Of a stretch of 64,000 nucleotides of DNA, positions 35,422-44,556 are shown piece by piece (the stretch's first letter is position 1; each line of letters opens with the position of its first letter). The DNA lies in the NCBI GenBank assembly GCA_965214995.1, contig CBDCCT010000002.1, positions 2,232,001 to 2,296,000 on the forward strand, read 5' to 3'. The notes under the pieces are model-generated. The model ran no database searches and was not told where the DNA came from. It saw nothing but the letters and a program-made list of their open reading frames with translations. The position numbers and the translations under genes were made by a program. The DNA comes from CBDCCT01 sp965214995. Its GTDB lineage: Bacteria > Deinococcota > Deinococci > Deinococcales > Trueperaceae.

Positions 35422-36615
35422 ATGCTCGAGCCCGCCACGCGCGTTTCTTCCCTTTACGAATCCACCATCCGCGGCATCACGGTTCACGCGCTTTCCAGGG
35501 GGGCCATTAATCTGGGGCAGGGCTCGCCCGACTTCGACCCGCCGGAGGCGCTTTTAGAGGCCGCCGTCGCCGCGCTCCGGGGCGGCTGGAACCAGTACGT
35601 GCCGACCTGGGGCTTGCCGGAGTTGCGCCGCGCCATCTCCAGCAAAACAGAACGCTTCTACGGCTTCGCCCCCGACCCCGACACCGAGGTGACGGTGACC
35701 TGCGGCGTGACGGAGGCGGTCATCAGCGCGCTCGTGGGGGTGGTGGACCCCGGCGACAAGGTGGTGATTTTAGAGCCCGCCCACGAGAACTACCACGCGG
35801 GCGTCGTGTTCGCGGGTGCGGAGGCCCTGTGGGTGCCCATCCGCCCGCCTGACTTCCGCTTTGACCCGGACGAGTTGCGTGCGGCTTTCGAGACGCCGGG
35901 CGTCAAGGCGGTGATTTTCAACACGCCCCACAACCCGAGCGGGCGCGTGTTTCGGCGCGAAGAGTTGGGGATGATTGCCGACCTGTGCAACGAGTTCGAC
36001 GTTATCGCCATCTCCGACGAGATTTACGAGCACATGGTGTATGACGGCTTAGAGCACATCCCCATCGCCACGCTGCCCGGTATGGCGGAGCGCACCATCA
36101 CCATCAGCGGCTTGTCCAAATCCTATTCGGTCACGGGCTGGCGCGTGGGGTACGCCGTCGCCTCGGCGCGGCTCACGGGGGCGCTGCGCAAAATTCACGA
36201 CTTCACGACCATCTGCGCGCCCGCGCCCCTGCAAAAGGCGGCGGTCACCGCGGTGAGTTTGGGTCCTGATTATTACGATTGGCTCAAAGGTTATTATCTC
36301 GAGCGCCGCGAACGGATGATGCGCATTTTGGCCGACGCGGGCTTCCTGGCCCCCACGCCCGAGGGCGCTTACTACACGCTCGCTAACTTTCGCCCGGTGG
36401 CCGACGCGCTGGGCTTAAGTGACGATGATGAGGCCTTCACCTACTGGCTGATTGACCACGTGGGCATTGGGACCGTGCCGGGCTCGTCCTTCTACCGCAG
36501 CGATCCCACATTAGGCCGGGGCCGCGTCCGCTTTGCATTTCCTAAGCGCGACGAAACGCTCGACAGGGTGGAGGAGCGGTTCGCTAAGCTCAAGGTGCTT
36601 CAAGGTGTGAGGTAA
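35422..36615 (+). CDS. class I/II PLP-dependent aminotransferase
   Basis: A 397-aa fold-type I aminotransferase. INLGQGSPDFDPPEALLEA near residue 30, VTCGVTEAVISAL for the phosphate cup, FNTPHNPSGRVF with the substrate Asn, AISDEIYEHMVY with the Asp/Tyr pair, and the Schiff-base Lys in SGLSKSYSVTGWRVGY (near 235) are all intact. It resembles the kynurenine/methionine-type or aspartate-type aminotransferases; the donor is not determined. Start ATG is preceded by CCGGAG. Confidence 0.9.
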   Translation: MLEPATRVSSLYESTIRGITVHALSRGAINLGQGSPDFDPPEALLEAAVAALRGGWNQYVPTWGLPELRRAISSKTERFYGFAPDPDTEVTVTCGVTEAVISALVGVVDPGDKVVILEPAHENYHAGVVFAGAEALWVPIRPPDFRFDPDELRAAFETPGVKAVIFNTPHNPSGRVFRREELGMIADLCNEFDVIAISDEIYEHMVYDGLEHIPIATLPGMAERTITISGLSKSYSVTGWRVGYAVASARLTGALRKIHDFTTICAPAPLQKAAVTAVSLGPDYYDWLKGYYLERRERMMRILADAGFLAPTPEGAYYTLANFRPVADALGLSDDDEAFTYWLIDHVGIGTVPGSSFYRSDPTLGRGRVRFAFPKRDETLDRVEERFAKLKVLQGVR

Positions 36616-36740
36616 TGCGGGTCTGACAGGACCTCGGTAGGCTAAAGCTGAGAGTATCGGTGGGTTATCTGTGAGCCTCGAGCAAAAGTAACAGTCGCGG
36701 GTGCAAAGAGAGCTTAAAATAAATCCCTAAGGAGCTTACG

Positions 36741-37058
36741 GTGGGACTTTGGGCGGAACTAAAACGGGGCGTTGGGACCTTGAGGCGCAGGAGCCAAGAA
36801 GCGACGGATTACGCCAAGCTGCGCCTGGACAAAGCGGCGCTGGTCCGCGAGCAGTCGGAAGAGCTCAAGCGTTTGGGGCGTGAAGTTCTCGCGCTCCACC
36901 GCCGGGGCGTGGAACTGCCCGAGACGCTGTTGCCGCGGCTCGAGCGTCTGGAACGCCTAAACGCAGAAATTGGGCGCAAGCAAGACGACATCCGGCGCTC
37001 GGCTTTGGAGGCGCAGGGCCTCGTGAAGGACGTGCCGCCCTTAGAGGTTGACCGTTAA
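36741..37058 (+). CDS. small coiled-coil protein upstream of murJ
   Basis: A 105-aa charged protein, nearly all helix: LRLDKAALVREQSEELKRLGREVLALHRRGVELPETLLPRLERLERLNAEIGRKQDDIRR. Heptad patterning suggests a coiled coil; no membrane segment is visible. GTG start with AAGGAG 6 nt upstream. Its last codons overlap the TTG start assigned to murJ by 11 nt, so it is probably co-translated with the flippase. Family unknown. Confidence 0.65.
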   Translation: MGLWAELKRGVGTLRRRSQEATDYAKLRLDKAALVREQSEELKRLGREVLALHRRGVELPETLLPRLERLERLNAEIGRKQDDIRRSALEAQGLVKDVPPLEVDR

Positions 37059-38610
37059 GGCGACGCGGGACCCCAAAGCTGACACCCCGCCGCGCCGTAG
37101 GAGTTCGCGCAACGCCCTCACGCTCATGGGGGGCACGCTGGGGAGCCGCGTCACCGGGCTTTTGCGTAACGCGGTGCTCGTCCAGTTTTTTAGCACAGGT
37201 GTCACCGACGCCTTCTTGGTGGCGCTGCGGATTCCCAACCTGTTCCGCGAACTCCTGGCCGAGGGCGCGCTGACGAACGCGTTTGTGCCCATCTACAAAT
37301 CTTTGAGTTCGGCGGAGGCGAAAAGGCTCTCGAGCGCGCTCCTGAGCCTGCTGCTGCTGGTCAACAGTTTGCTGGTGCTCCTCGCCGTCTGGGCGGCTCC
37401 CTGGATTGTGGATTTGCTTCTGGGAAGCGGTGGCAACATCAACCGTGAGCTTACGGTAACGCTCACTCGCACCGTCTTTCCCTTTCTGGCGGCCATCTCG
37501 CTTTCGGCGCTGGCGATGGGGATTCTTCAGGCGGAAGAGCGCTTCTTCGCGCCCGCCTGGGCGCCCGTGGCGCTCAACGTGGTGACGGTGGTGCTGATGC
37601 TGCTCTTTCCTGGTCAGGCCGTCCCCCTGGCGGTGGCCTTTGTGCTGGGCGGCGTCGCGCAGTTTGCGGTCCAGATTCCGAGTCTCGTTAGGAGCAACCT
37701 GCTGCCCACGCTGGGCGCGTGGTGGCACCCGGAGCTTGCCGCGGTGCTCGTCCTCATGGGGCCTTTCGCGTTCACCACGGGGGCGCGGCAGTTTCTCAAC
37801 TTAGCGGCGGTGCGGGTGCTCGACGCCCTGCCCGACGGCAGCGTGACGGCTTTCGACAACGCCAACCTGTTCGTGAGCCTCGCGCTGGGGCTTTTTAGCA
37901 TCTCGCCCGCGCTGGCGTACTACTCGAGGCTCAGCGCCGACGCCGTGGGAGCGCCCGAAAGCTTTCCCGATACGCTCCTCGCGGGCACGAAGCTCATCTC
38001 CTTTTTGACCGTCCCCGCGGGCGTCGCGCTTCTTTTGCTCGCCGCGCCCGCGGTGCAGAGCGTCCTCAACTGGATGAGCGCGGTTAGGCCCGCGGGCGGG
38101 ATGGAGCCCACGGTAGTGCGGCTGTCGGTGCTCGCGCTCGCGCCCCTCGGGCTGGCGGTGTTTCCGGTGGGGGTGTCCAACCTCCTCATCCGCACCTTTT
38201 ATGTGCGCCGCCGGATACGCACGCCCGTGACCATTTCATTTGTGTTCATCCTGCTCAACGCGCTTCTTTACTTCGTGCTGGCCCGGCCCCTGGGCATCGC
38301 CGGGCTCTCCTGGGCCACCGTCGTCGTCGGCTGGTTGCAGTTTGTCACGCTGCTCGTCGTGGTGTCGCGCGCGGAAGGCTTCGACCTGCCCGACTTTTTG
38401 GCGCACGCCCTGCGGGTTTGGCTCGCGGCGGGGGTGGCGGCGGGGGCGACGGGGCTTGCGCTCTGGGGAGTGCCCTTTCCGGCGGGCTGGTGGGGGTTCT
38501 TCGCACAGGCCTGCGTCGGCGTGGGGGTGCTGGGGAGCGTCTACGCGGGGATGAGTCTCGTGCTGGGGTTGCCGGAGCTGGCGGGGCTGCGGGAGCGTTT
38601 TCGGCGCTAG
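37048..38610 (+). CDS. murJ: lipid II flippase MurJ
   Basis: Flips the peptidoglycan precursor lipid II across the inner membrane. The 520-aa protein has about 13-14 transmembrane helices and the MurJ N-terminal signature LGSRVTGLLRNAVLVQFFSTGVTDAFLVALRIPNLFRELLAEGALTNAFVPIY, including charged residues of the central cavity. The TTG at 37048 overlaps the preceding gene; ATG 37126 is another option but would cut into the first helix. Downstream it converges with a hydrolase gene. Confidence 0.92.
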   Translation: MTVKATRDPKADTPPRRRSSRNALTLMGGTLGSRVTGLLRNAVLVQFFSTGVTDAFLVALRIPNLFRELLAEGALTNAFVPIYKSLSSAEAKRLSSALLSLLLLVNSLLVLLAVWAAPWIVDLLLGSGGNINRELTVTLTRTVFPFLAAISLSALAMGILQAEERFFAPAWAPVALNVVTVVLMLLFPGQAVPLAVAFVLGGVAQFAVQIPSLVRSNLLPTLGAWWHPELAAVLVLMGPFAFTTGARQFLNLAAVRVLDALPDGSVTAFDNANLFVSLALGLFSISPALAYYSRLSADAVGAPESFPDTLLAGTKLISFLTVPAGVALLLLAAPAVQSVLNWMSAVRPAGGMEPTVVRLSVLALAPLGLAVFPVGVSNLLIRTFYVRRRIRTPVTISFVFILLNALLYFVLARPLGIAGLSWATVVVGWLQFVTLLVVVSRAEGFDLPDFLAHALRVWLAAGVAAGATGLALWGVPFPAGWWGFFAQACVGVGVLGSVYAGMSLVLGLPELAGLRERFRR

Positions 38611-38617
38611 GGTAGCG

Positions 38618-39850
38618 TCAACCGGCGAGCCTGGCGAGGGTTCGCGCGAGGACCCGCACGCCCTTTTCTATGGCCTCCGGCGCGCTGTACTCGTCGGGCC
38701 GGTGCGAGACGCCGTTTTTGCAAGGGATAAAAATCATGCCGACAGGGCACACGCGCGCCATGAAGAGGGTGTCGTGGTAGGCGCGGGAAACCATTTGCAA
38801 GGTCTCGAGCCCCCCCTCCCCAGCCGCCGCTTCGGTAGCCTCGATGACGCCCGCGTCACAGGTGGCGGGCGGATCGGCGTTGACAACGTCAAGCTGCGCC
38901 GCCACGCCGCGTTTTTGACCTATAGCGGCGACGGCCTCTTTTATTTTTGAGACCGCACTGTCACGACGTTCTAAGTCAATATCCCTAACGTCCACCGTCA
39001 TAAACACCCGGCTGGGGATGCTGTTCACCGCCCGCGGGTACACGTCGAACACGCCGACGGTGGCGACGGTGTCGTGACCCCCGCTCTCCACCGCAGCCCT
39101 CTCGACGGCCCCCGCAATCTCAGCCCCCGCGACGAGCGCGTCCTTGCGCCCCGGCATCAGCACCGCCCCCGCGTGACCCCCTTCGCCCGTCAGCGTGAGG
39201 TGCAGCGTGGCGGGCGCGGCGATGGCGGTAACTACACCGATGGAGACGCCCTTTTGCTCCAACACCGGCCCCTGCTCGATGTGAAGCTCGACAAACGCGT
39301 GGTAATAACCTGTGGGGAGCGCGACGTCCTCGAGCCGCCCTCCAAACCCCACCTCTTTACGCGCTTCATCGGGATTTTTCCCCTCTTCGTCCTTGAGACC
39401 CCGGACCGCCTCCGGGGTGAGGGTTCCGGCTAAGGCCCTCGAGCCCAAACACCCCACCCCGAAGCGCGTGGGCTCCTCGGCGGTGAACAAGACAAGTTCC
39501 AAGGGGCGTTTCGGTTCAAAGCCCGCGTCTTTAAGCGCGCGAATCGCCTCGAGCCCGCCGAGCACGCCCACGGTGCCGTCATAGCGGCCCGAATGCGGGA
39601 TGGCGTCGATGTGCGAGCCCGTTGCCACGGCGGGTAAGTCGGGCGCGCCCCAGCGGTAGAAGGTATTACCGAGCGCGTCCGTGCGGACGCTTAGGCCCGC
39701 TTCCTCGGCGAGGCTCGAGAGGTAGGCCCTGGCGGCCATGTCCTCTTCGCTGTACAAAACCCGCGTCACCGCGCCTGCGGGGGCGCTGCTAAAGGTGGCT
39801 AAGCGGGCGAGTTCGGTCTCGACTCGAGCCTGGTTGACGTTGACGTCCAT
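38618..39850 (-). CDS. M20-type amidohydrolase (HyuC/AllC/ureidoglycolate hydrolase-like)
   Basis: A 410-aa zinc- or manganese-dependent hydrolase of N-carbamoyl amino acids or ureido acids. Metal and catalytic residues are in GSHIDAIPHSGRYDGTVGVLGGLEAI (His, Asp), FTAEEPTRFGVGCLGSRA (Glu pair), VELHIEQGPVLE and FIPCKNGVSHRPDEYS (C-terminal His). It is about 35% identical by eye to AllC in this window. Because ureidoglycolate is the end product of the purine operon at 45-51 kb, it could be the missing ureidoglycolate hydrolase, but N-carbamoyl amino-acid hydrolase is equally possible. Confidence 0.85.
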   Translation of the reverse strand: MDVNVNQARVETELARLATFSSAPAGAVTRVLYSEEDMAARAYLSSLAEEAGLSVRTDALGNTFYRWGAPDLPAVATGSHIDAIPHSGRYDGTVGVLGGLEAIRALKDAGFEPKRPLELVLFTAEEPTRFGVGCLGSRALAGTLTPEAVRGLKDEEGKNPDEARKEVGFGGRLEDVALPTGYYHAFVELHIEQGPVLEQKGVSIGVVTAIAAPATLHLTLTGEGGHAGAVLMPGRKDALVAGAEIAGAVERAAVESGGHDTVATVGVFDVYPRAVNSIPSRVFMTVDVRDIDLERRDSAVSKIKEAVAAIGQKRGVAAQLDVVNADPPATCDAGVIEATEAAAGEGGLETLQMVSRAYHDTLFMARVCPVGMIFIPCKNGVSHRPDEYSAPEAIEKGVRVLARTLARLAG

Positions 39851-39857
39851 CTAACTT

Positions 39858-40135
39858 TCAGTCATAACATAGTCCTCCCGCCCGCAGGAGGACTTGGGGA
39901 GATTCACCTGCCGATTTAAGAACCTGCTCATAAAGCGTAGTGACACCCGAAAATCGTGCTGCAACCTTTCCAACTGGGGTTTAAGTTTAGAAAGCAAACC
40001 AACGCCTTCTGCTTTCAACAGCGAGCCAGGCGTGCCCACAAAAAGAATACCCAGCGCCCCAGCAAGTCGCCTGGCGGGACCCCATCGAGAAAGAGCAAAG
40101 AGGCTTTTGGCTTGCCCCTGCTTAAGCCGTAACGC
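39858..40135 (-). pseudogene. decayed DUF3368 (PIN-like) toxin gene
   Basis: The minus strand reads ARRLAGALGILFVGTPGSLLKAEGVGLLSKLKPQLERLQHDFRVS, then in another frame TLYEQVLKSAGE, together the C-terminal half of a DUF3368 PIN-like toxin. At least one frameshift (near 39942) breaks it, and the N-terminal part with the first acidic residues is not recoverable. I see no antitoxin next to it and no intact gene between the hydrolase and the beta-helix protein. Confidence 0.65.
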
Positions 40136-40212
40136 AAGGTCGTATCAGCTAAACCAAGTCCCAAACGTCCTGTTCCGGGCGTTGCACCGAAAACCCGTTA
40201 AACTATAGGGAT

Positions 40213-41820
40213 ATGCTGCTCGCACCGTTACTCCTTATACTTTTAGGCGCACCGTCCGGTCTTTGGCAGAGTGGCGCCGTAGGCGACGTGGGAGCTGCGG
40301 CCCGCGTAGTCTATGAGGGCGACTTTTTTGCCGAGGACGTGGGCGACACCCTAGCGCAACTCCATATCGCCACCGAACACCTTGCGGCCTCCGACGACAA
40401 CCCCGGCACGGAGGAGGAGCCGCTGGCGACCCTCCAGGAAGGCTTGGCGCGGGCGCTTGCCAACCGGCGAGAGGGCGTCGGCACGCATCTTTGGATTCAC
40501 CCGGGCATCTACCGTGAGAGCTATACGGGCTATTTTGAGCCTCTGGGCACCTCGCCCATCGTCCTCGAGGCGACCGAAAAGGGCGCGGCGGTCGTCTCCG
40601 GCTCGGACATCTGGGACGGCTGGCGCTGTGAGGGTGCGCTCTGCTCGCACGCATGGCCCTTTAACTGGGGCTTCTCCCCAAACCCGTGGGAGGACGACGG
40701 GGTGGCTCTAGGGCCGCTTGGCCTAAGGCGCGAGATGTTGTTTGTCAACGGCGCGCCCCTGACCCAAACGCTCTCCCTCGAGGAGACGGAAAGCACCCCC
40801 GGCTCGTTCTACGTCGATGAAGCGTCCGACCGCGTCTACTTGCGTCCTCCCGACCGGGTAAACATGGCGGAGGCGACGGTCGAGGTGGCGGTGCGCCCCG
40901 TGCTCTTCCGCCCGCAGGGTTTGGACCATCTGGCGCTCAAAGGGCTCGTGTTTCAGCACGCCGCCACCCCCCTCCCGAAAGCCGCCGTCGACATCGCCGA
41001 CGCGCGCGACGTCGTGCTCGACGACGTCCAGGTCGTGTGGAACAACTGGAACGGGCTCTCGCTCAAGGGGGAAAACCTTCGCGTCCGCGGCCTCGAGGCG
41101 AACCACAACGGGGCGAGCGGCGTGGAGGCGTTCGAGGCGCATCGGCTGCTGCTTACGGACGGCGAAACCTCTTACAACAACTGGCGAGGCGCCGCGGGCG
41201 GCCTGACGGGCTGGTCGGTCGGGCAAAAGTTCAACTCGACGCGCGCTCTCGTCATAAGGCGGCACCTGTCCAAAGGCAACCTCTCCCGCGGTCTCTGGCT
41301 CGACACCGACAACGCCGACGCGCTCCTGGAGGGGGTCACGCTCTGCGACAACGCGCGCGACGGCCTCTTTATCGAGGCGAACCAGGGGCCTGTGACGGTG
41401 GTGGGCAGCATCTTTTGTGACAACAACGGCGCGGGCATCCTCACCTCTTCGACACATCAGTTGAGGCTCGAGGGCAACCTCCTCAGCGGAAACGCCGAGG
41501 GTCAGCTCAAGCTTTCGGGCGACCTAGACCGCGCGGTGACGGACCACGAAACAGGAGAGACGTACCTTTTAAACAACCGCGACTGGAGAGTTCTGCACAA
41601 CGTGATGGTCGGACATACCGACGCGCAGCTTCTGGTCACGACCACCCTGCCAAGGCGCTACTGGGACGGGCTGATAGCGCGTCTTAGCTCGAACGAAAAT
41701 CGCTACTACAACGGGGACACCAAGGAGGTTTTCGAGCTTCCTGACGGGACGAGGCTCACGCTGAGCGGCTGGCAAGAGGAGACGCGGCAAGACCGAGATT
41801 CAACGTTTGGCCCACCCTAA
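40213..41820 (+). CDS. exported right-handed parallel beta-helix protein
   Basis: A 535-aa protein with a signal peptide (MLLAPLLLILLGAPSG). After an N-terminal region with EEPLATLQEGLARAL and THLWIHPGIYRESYTG it shows repeated beta-helix rungs: DVVLDDVQVVWNNWNGLSLKGENLRVRGLEANHNGASGVEAFEAHRLLLTDGETSYNNWRG and DNARDGLFIEANQGPVTVVGSIFCDNNGAGIL. This is the fold of polysaccharide lyases and related enzymes. The substrate is unknown. TAAACT lies 8 nt before the ATG (near-leaderless). Confidence 0.8.
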   Translation: MLLAPLLLILLGAPSGLWQSGAVGDVGAAARVVYEGDFFAEDVGDTLAQLHIATEHLAASDDNPGTEEEPLATLQEGLARALANRREGVGTHLWIHPGIYRESYTGYFEPLGTSPIVLEATEKGAAVVSGSDIWDGWRCEGALCSHAWPFNWGFSPNPWEDDGVALGPLGLRREMLFVNGAPLTQTLSLEETESTPGSFYVDEASDRVYLRPPDRVNMAEATVEVAVRPVLFRPQGLDHLALKGLVFQHAATPLPKAAVDIADARDVVLDDVQVVWNNWNGLSLKGENLRVRGLEANHNGASGVEAFEAHRLLLTDGETSYNNWRGAAGGLTGWSVGQKFNSTRALVIRRHLSKGNLSRGLWLDTDNADALLEGVTLCDNARDGLFIEANQGPVTVVGSIFCDNNGAGILTSSTHQLRLEGNLLSGNAEGQLKLSGDLDRAVTDHETGETYLLNNRDWRVLHNVMVGHTDAQLLVTTTLPRRYWDGLIARLSSNENRYYNGDTKEVFELPDGTRLTLSGWQEETRQDRDSTFGPP

Positions 41821-42180
41821 AGCAGGTCCGTATATTTCTGTATATTGAGAAAGGTGGAGTTGCTGCACCAAACCGGGGCAACTCCAGAACCATATAAGCG
41901 TCTTCGCGCTTGACTGCCTTTCAAAATTCGTCGTCTTTCCCGCGCCATCTTTCGCGATGACGTCGGCGATGAGTGGGTCAAACTTGCGAGCTTTTACATC
42001 AGCGCGCAACCTTTTCTCAAAGGCGCGTCATCTTGCTCGAGCCATTCCAAAAGTGCCTCAAGCTTCTCCTGCGGCTGCTGAGGGAGCAGTTTCTGATGGT
42101 TTGCAGTATACTCCAGCGTGCTATACTCGACGAGTCCAAATCCCCTGTAGCATCTATTTACATGGCGTTTTCCTGCTTGT
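41821..42180. other. gap with possible decayed coding sequence at the edge of the restriction island
   Basis: On the minus strand LPQQPQEKLEALLEWLEQDDA in one frame and EKRLRADVKARKFDPLIADVIA in the next look protein-like and could be one gene broken by a frameshift near 42015, but I recognise no family and no start. Base composition changes from GC-rich to AT-rich around 42180, which probably marks the left junction of the acquired segment. Confidence 0.3.
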
Positions 42181-44280
42181 TTACGTGATGTACTTTTTGG
42201 AACTGATAGGATAATTTGTAAATTCATCCCAAAATTCTTCATTAGAACGAACATTTGTAAGTCTAACAGTTTGTTCAAACATAGACTCAATACTCTCGCG
42301 GTATGTCTTTATAAGTTCCTGAAGCCTTTTGTCACTATTTGACCCTTTCTTAGGAATAGGCAGTTTTACTTTTGCGAGTTCCAAAGTTTTAATACGACTG
42401 TGTGATGCTGATGTTCCAGATGTAAGACCTTGAATCTGACTTTGAACAACCTTAGTTAGTAGAAGGAAAGACAATAAGTATGGGTCAATACCATTTTGAG
42501 CTTTCATAATCTCAAACTCGGACGAACATAAAATTTTGTCTGCCATCTTTGGAACTACAAGAACGCGAGGAATTCTTGGATTGATTTTGGAGAGTAGTAT
42601 TTCGTCTGGATAGACAGGATACCCCGGTGTCTTAGGTGCGTAAGATTGTATACTAGCTACATCCAGATTTCCCTCATTCGCAACATGAAGTACGCTGATA
42701 AAAACAGTATCCGGTTGCCATAATTGAGTTTTTCTACCCTTGCTGCAAAACTCGACAAGGCTTTCTAATGAAATTAATTCTATTTCGTCATTTTCTGTAA
42801 AACTTCTAGTTGCACGGACACGAGATGCGTTGTAGTGATTGGGTGTCCAGCTACCCTCAATTAGTTTTTGATAATCGACTGTCACTACCGATGGTGAGTC
42901 ACTGAGTATTTGGGGAAAATCATGAGCAGTTGAACTTATCTTTTTATACTCTTTATATACCAGATCAAGATCGTTTTCACCCTTCTCTATTTTTATTTGG
43001 ACTCCCTTACGAGAACTAACTTCGAAACCCAAACGTTTTGACTGAGCAATGAAGATTGTGTTACTGTTTAATTCTGATCTTCCTTTTTGTAGATACAAAA
43101 TAGATGTTTTCGTTCTAGTCCCTGCTTGAGCAAAAGCAACTGAAGGGAGTTCAACGATGGCTCTGATTGTTGTAGTTTTTCGCAGATACTGTCTCAAGAG
43201 ACTATGTATTCCTCTAGCTGAGATAACACTGTCTGGGACTACAAGTATTAGTAGTCCATGTTCCCGCAAAAGAGATAAATTTCGATCAACAAAAAGTAAC
43301 TCAGAATCAATAGTTGCTACCCCTTTATTTAGCGTTGCGAAAAATGGGAAGTTATCTACACCATAATCCTTAATTTCGTCGTGACTGAACTTAGCTCCAA
43401 AAGGCGGATTCGTTAGGATAATGTCCACTTTCCCATTTAGCGCATCCAGTGGTGAGCCTTTTGATAAAGAGTTCCCAATACTCACGCTATGATCTGGCAC
43501 ATCAAAAAATGACAAATTCACGGTGCTAAGGCGAACCATTCTGTCCACTTTGTCCTGTCCTATAAGATTTAGCTTAATTCCTTCTAAAAAATTATTATTC
43601 TTCGCCTTATGATAGAAAGTTGCCAGAAATGATCCTACCCCACATGAGGGATCAAGTATAGTCAGTGTTTTGGGGCGTTCTTCCTTATTGACCTTTTTTT
43701 GTAGATCGTTGAGAACTACTTCCACCATAAAGTCCACAACTTCAGGTGGGGTCATATACTGAGCATCTTCTATATTTCCACGAAAATTGTCTCTAATAAA
43801 ATGCCCGAATGCCTCATTAAGAAGATCAAAAGGATGGTCGGCTTCTTTATTCTGTAGTGCAGTGTCTACAGAAGTAATGACGAGTTGTACTAAGTCCTTT
43901 GCAAATACCTCATCACCTTCTCTCAATGAAAGAGAAGGCACTAATCCAAAAACAGACTCCTGCTGCTTGTTGAGGTAAAGATCGAGCTTGGCTGCGTTTT
44001 GAAAAGCATCTTGTAACTTTCTGATAAATTCCGTTTTGGATTCTTGAGGGTCTGGAAATGAATTTAAGAATCCTCGCCTATAAGCTATGTATGTAGACAA
44101 AAGTTTGACAACCTCATCTAGCTTCATGTTGGAATCGTCAAAGCGCCCTGACTTGTGAAAGAGTTCGCGCAACTGACCCAGTGACCTGTATATTTCTTTG
44201 TACCCCTTCTTAGGTTCTGTAGCCTGAGTAAATAAATTTTCCTGAAACATAGACCACCTCTGGCGTAGATTGTAATCCAT
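42181..44280 (-). CDS. N6-adenine DNA methyltransferase fused to a specificity domain
   Basis: A 699-aa type I-like modification enzyme. An N-terminal helical region (1-150) precedes a methylase domain with motif I LDPSCGVGSFLATFY (near residue 215) and catalytic motif IV NPPF (near 297). From about residue 480 on, the sequence resembles an HsdS target-recognition domain (DEILLSKINPRIPRVLVVPKM, LTSGTSASHSRIKTLELAKVKLPIP) and ends in a coiled helix. So M and a single S half are fused. The gene is much more AT-rich than its surroundings and lacks CTCGAG sites. It is divergent from a regulator and a nuclease gene. Confidence 0.88.
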   Translation of the reverse strand: MDYNLRQRWSMFQENLFTQATEPKKGYKEIYRSLGQLRELFHKSGRFDDSNMKLDEVVKLLSTYIAYRRGFLNSFPDPQESKTEFIRKLQDAFQNAAKLDLYLNKQQESVFGLVPSLSLREGDEVFAKDLVQLVITSVDTALQNKEADHPFDLLNEAFGHFIRDNFRGNIEDAQYMTPPEVVDFMVEVVLNDLQKKVNKEERPKTLTILDPSCGVGSFLATFYHKAKNNNFLEGIKLNLIGQDKVDRMVRLSTVNLSFFDVPDHSVSIGNSLSKGSPLDALNGKVDIILTNPPFGAKFSHDEIKDYGVDNFPFFATLNKGVATIDSELLFVDRNLSLLREHGLLILVVPDSVISARGIHSLLRQYLRKTTTIRAIVELPSVAFAQAGTRTKTSILYLQKGRSELNSNTIFIAQSKRLGFEVSSRKGVQIKIEKGENDLDLVYKEYKKISSTAHDFPQILSDSPSVVTVDYQKLIEGSWTPNHYNASRVRATRSFTENDEIELISLESLVEFCSKGRKTQLWQPDTVFISVLHVANEGNLDVASIQSYAPKTPGYPVYPDEILLSKINPRIPRVLVVPKMADKILCSSEFEIMKAQNGIDPYLLSFLLLTKVVQSQIQGLTSGTSASHSRIKTLELAKVKLPIPKKGSNSDKRLQELIKTYRESIESMFEQTVRLTNVRSNEEFWDEFTNYPISSKKYIT

Positions 44281-44306
44281 TTTGACGCTTTTAGTACGTG
44301 GATGTC

Positions 44307-44316
44307 AATGCGCATT
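44307..44316. promoter_or_regulatory. palindrome between divergent restriction-modification genes
   Basis: AATGCGCATT is a perfect 10-bp palindrome in the 54-nt space between the methylase start (44280) and the regulator start (44335), directly upstream of the regulator -10 box TACTGT (44323-44328). It is a candidate operator for the XRE-type controller protein. Confidence 0.4.
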
Positions 44317-44334
44317 AAAGCATACTGTTTATTT

Positions 44335-44556
44335 GTGCACAGAGCTTCAACTGCAGAAAAATTAGGTGAAGTAGTTCGTAGAAGACGGGAAGATTTAGGT
44401 TTATCCCAGGAAAGTCTTGCCGCTCTTTCAAAGATTGATAGAACCTATATAGGCAAAGTTGAGCGGGGTGAGGTAAATATCTCTATTGAGAAGCTTCATT
44501 GCATTGCCGAAGGATTGAACCTCAGATTGTCGGAACTGATTCGGATGTATGAATAA
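44335..44556 (+). CDS. XRE-family controller (C) protein
   Basis: A 73-aa helix-turn-helix protein of the size and type of restriction-modification controller proteins: EKLGEVVRRRREDLGLSQESLAALSKIDRTYIGKVERGEVNISIEKLHCIAEGLNLRLSELIRM. Start GTG 44335 is chosen over the upstream ATG 44302 because TACTGT stands 6 nt before it (leaderless type) and the product then has the usual length. It overlaps the nuclease gene by 8 nt, a layout that delays nuclease synthesis until methylation is established. Confidence 0.82.
   Translation: MHRASTAEKLGEVVRRRREDLGLSQESLAALSKIDRTYIGKVERGEVNISIEKLHCIAEGLNLRLSELIRMYE

Noticed and set aside
36049..36234. Various 60-70 codon minus-strand frames inside the aminotransferase gene
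   Set aside because: Shadows created by GC-rich codon bias in a well-supported gene.
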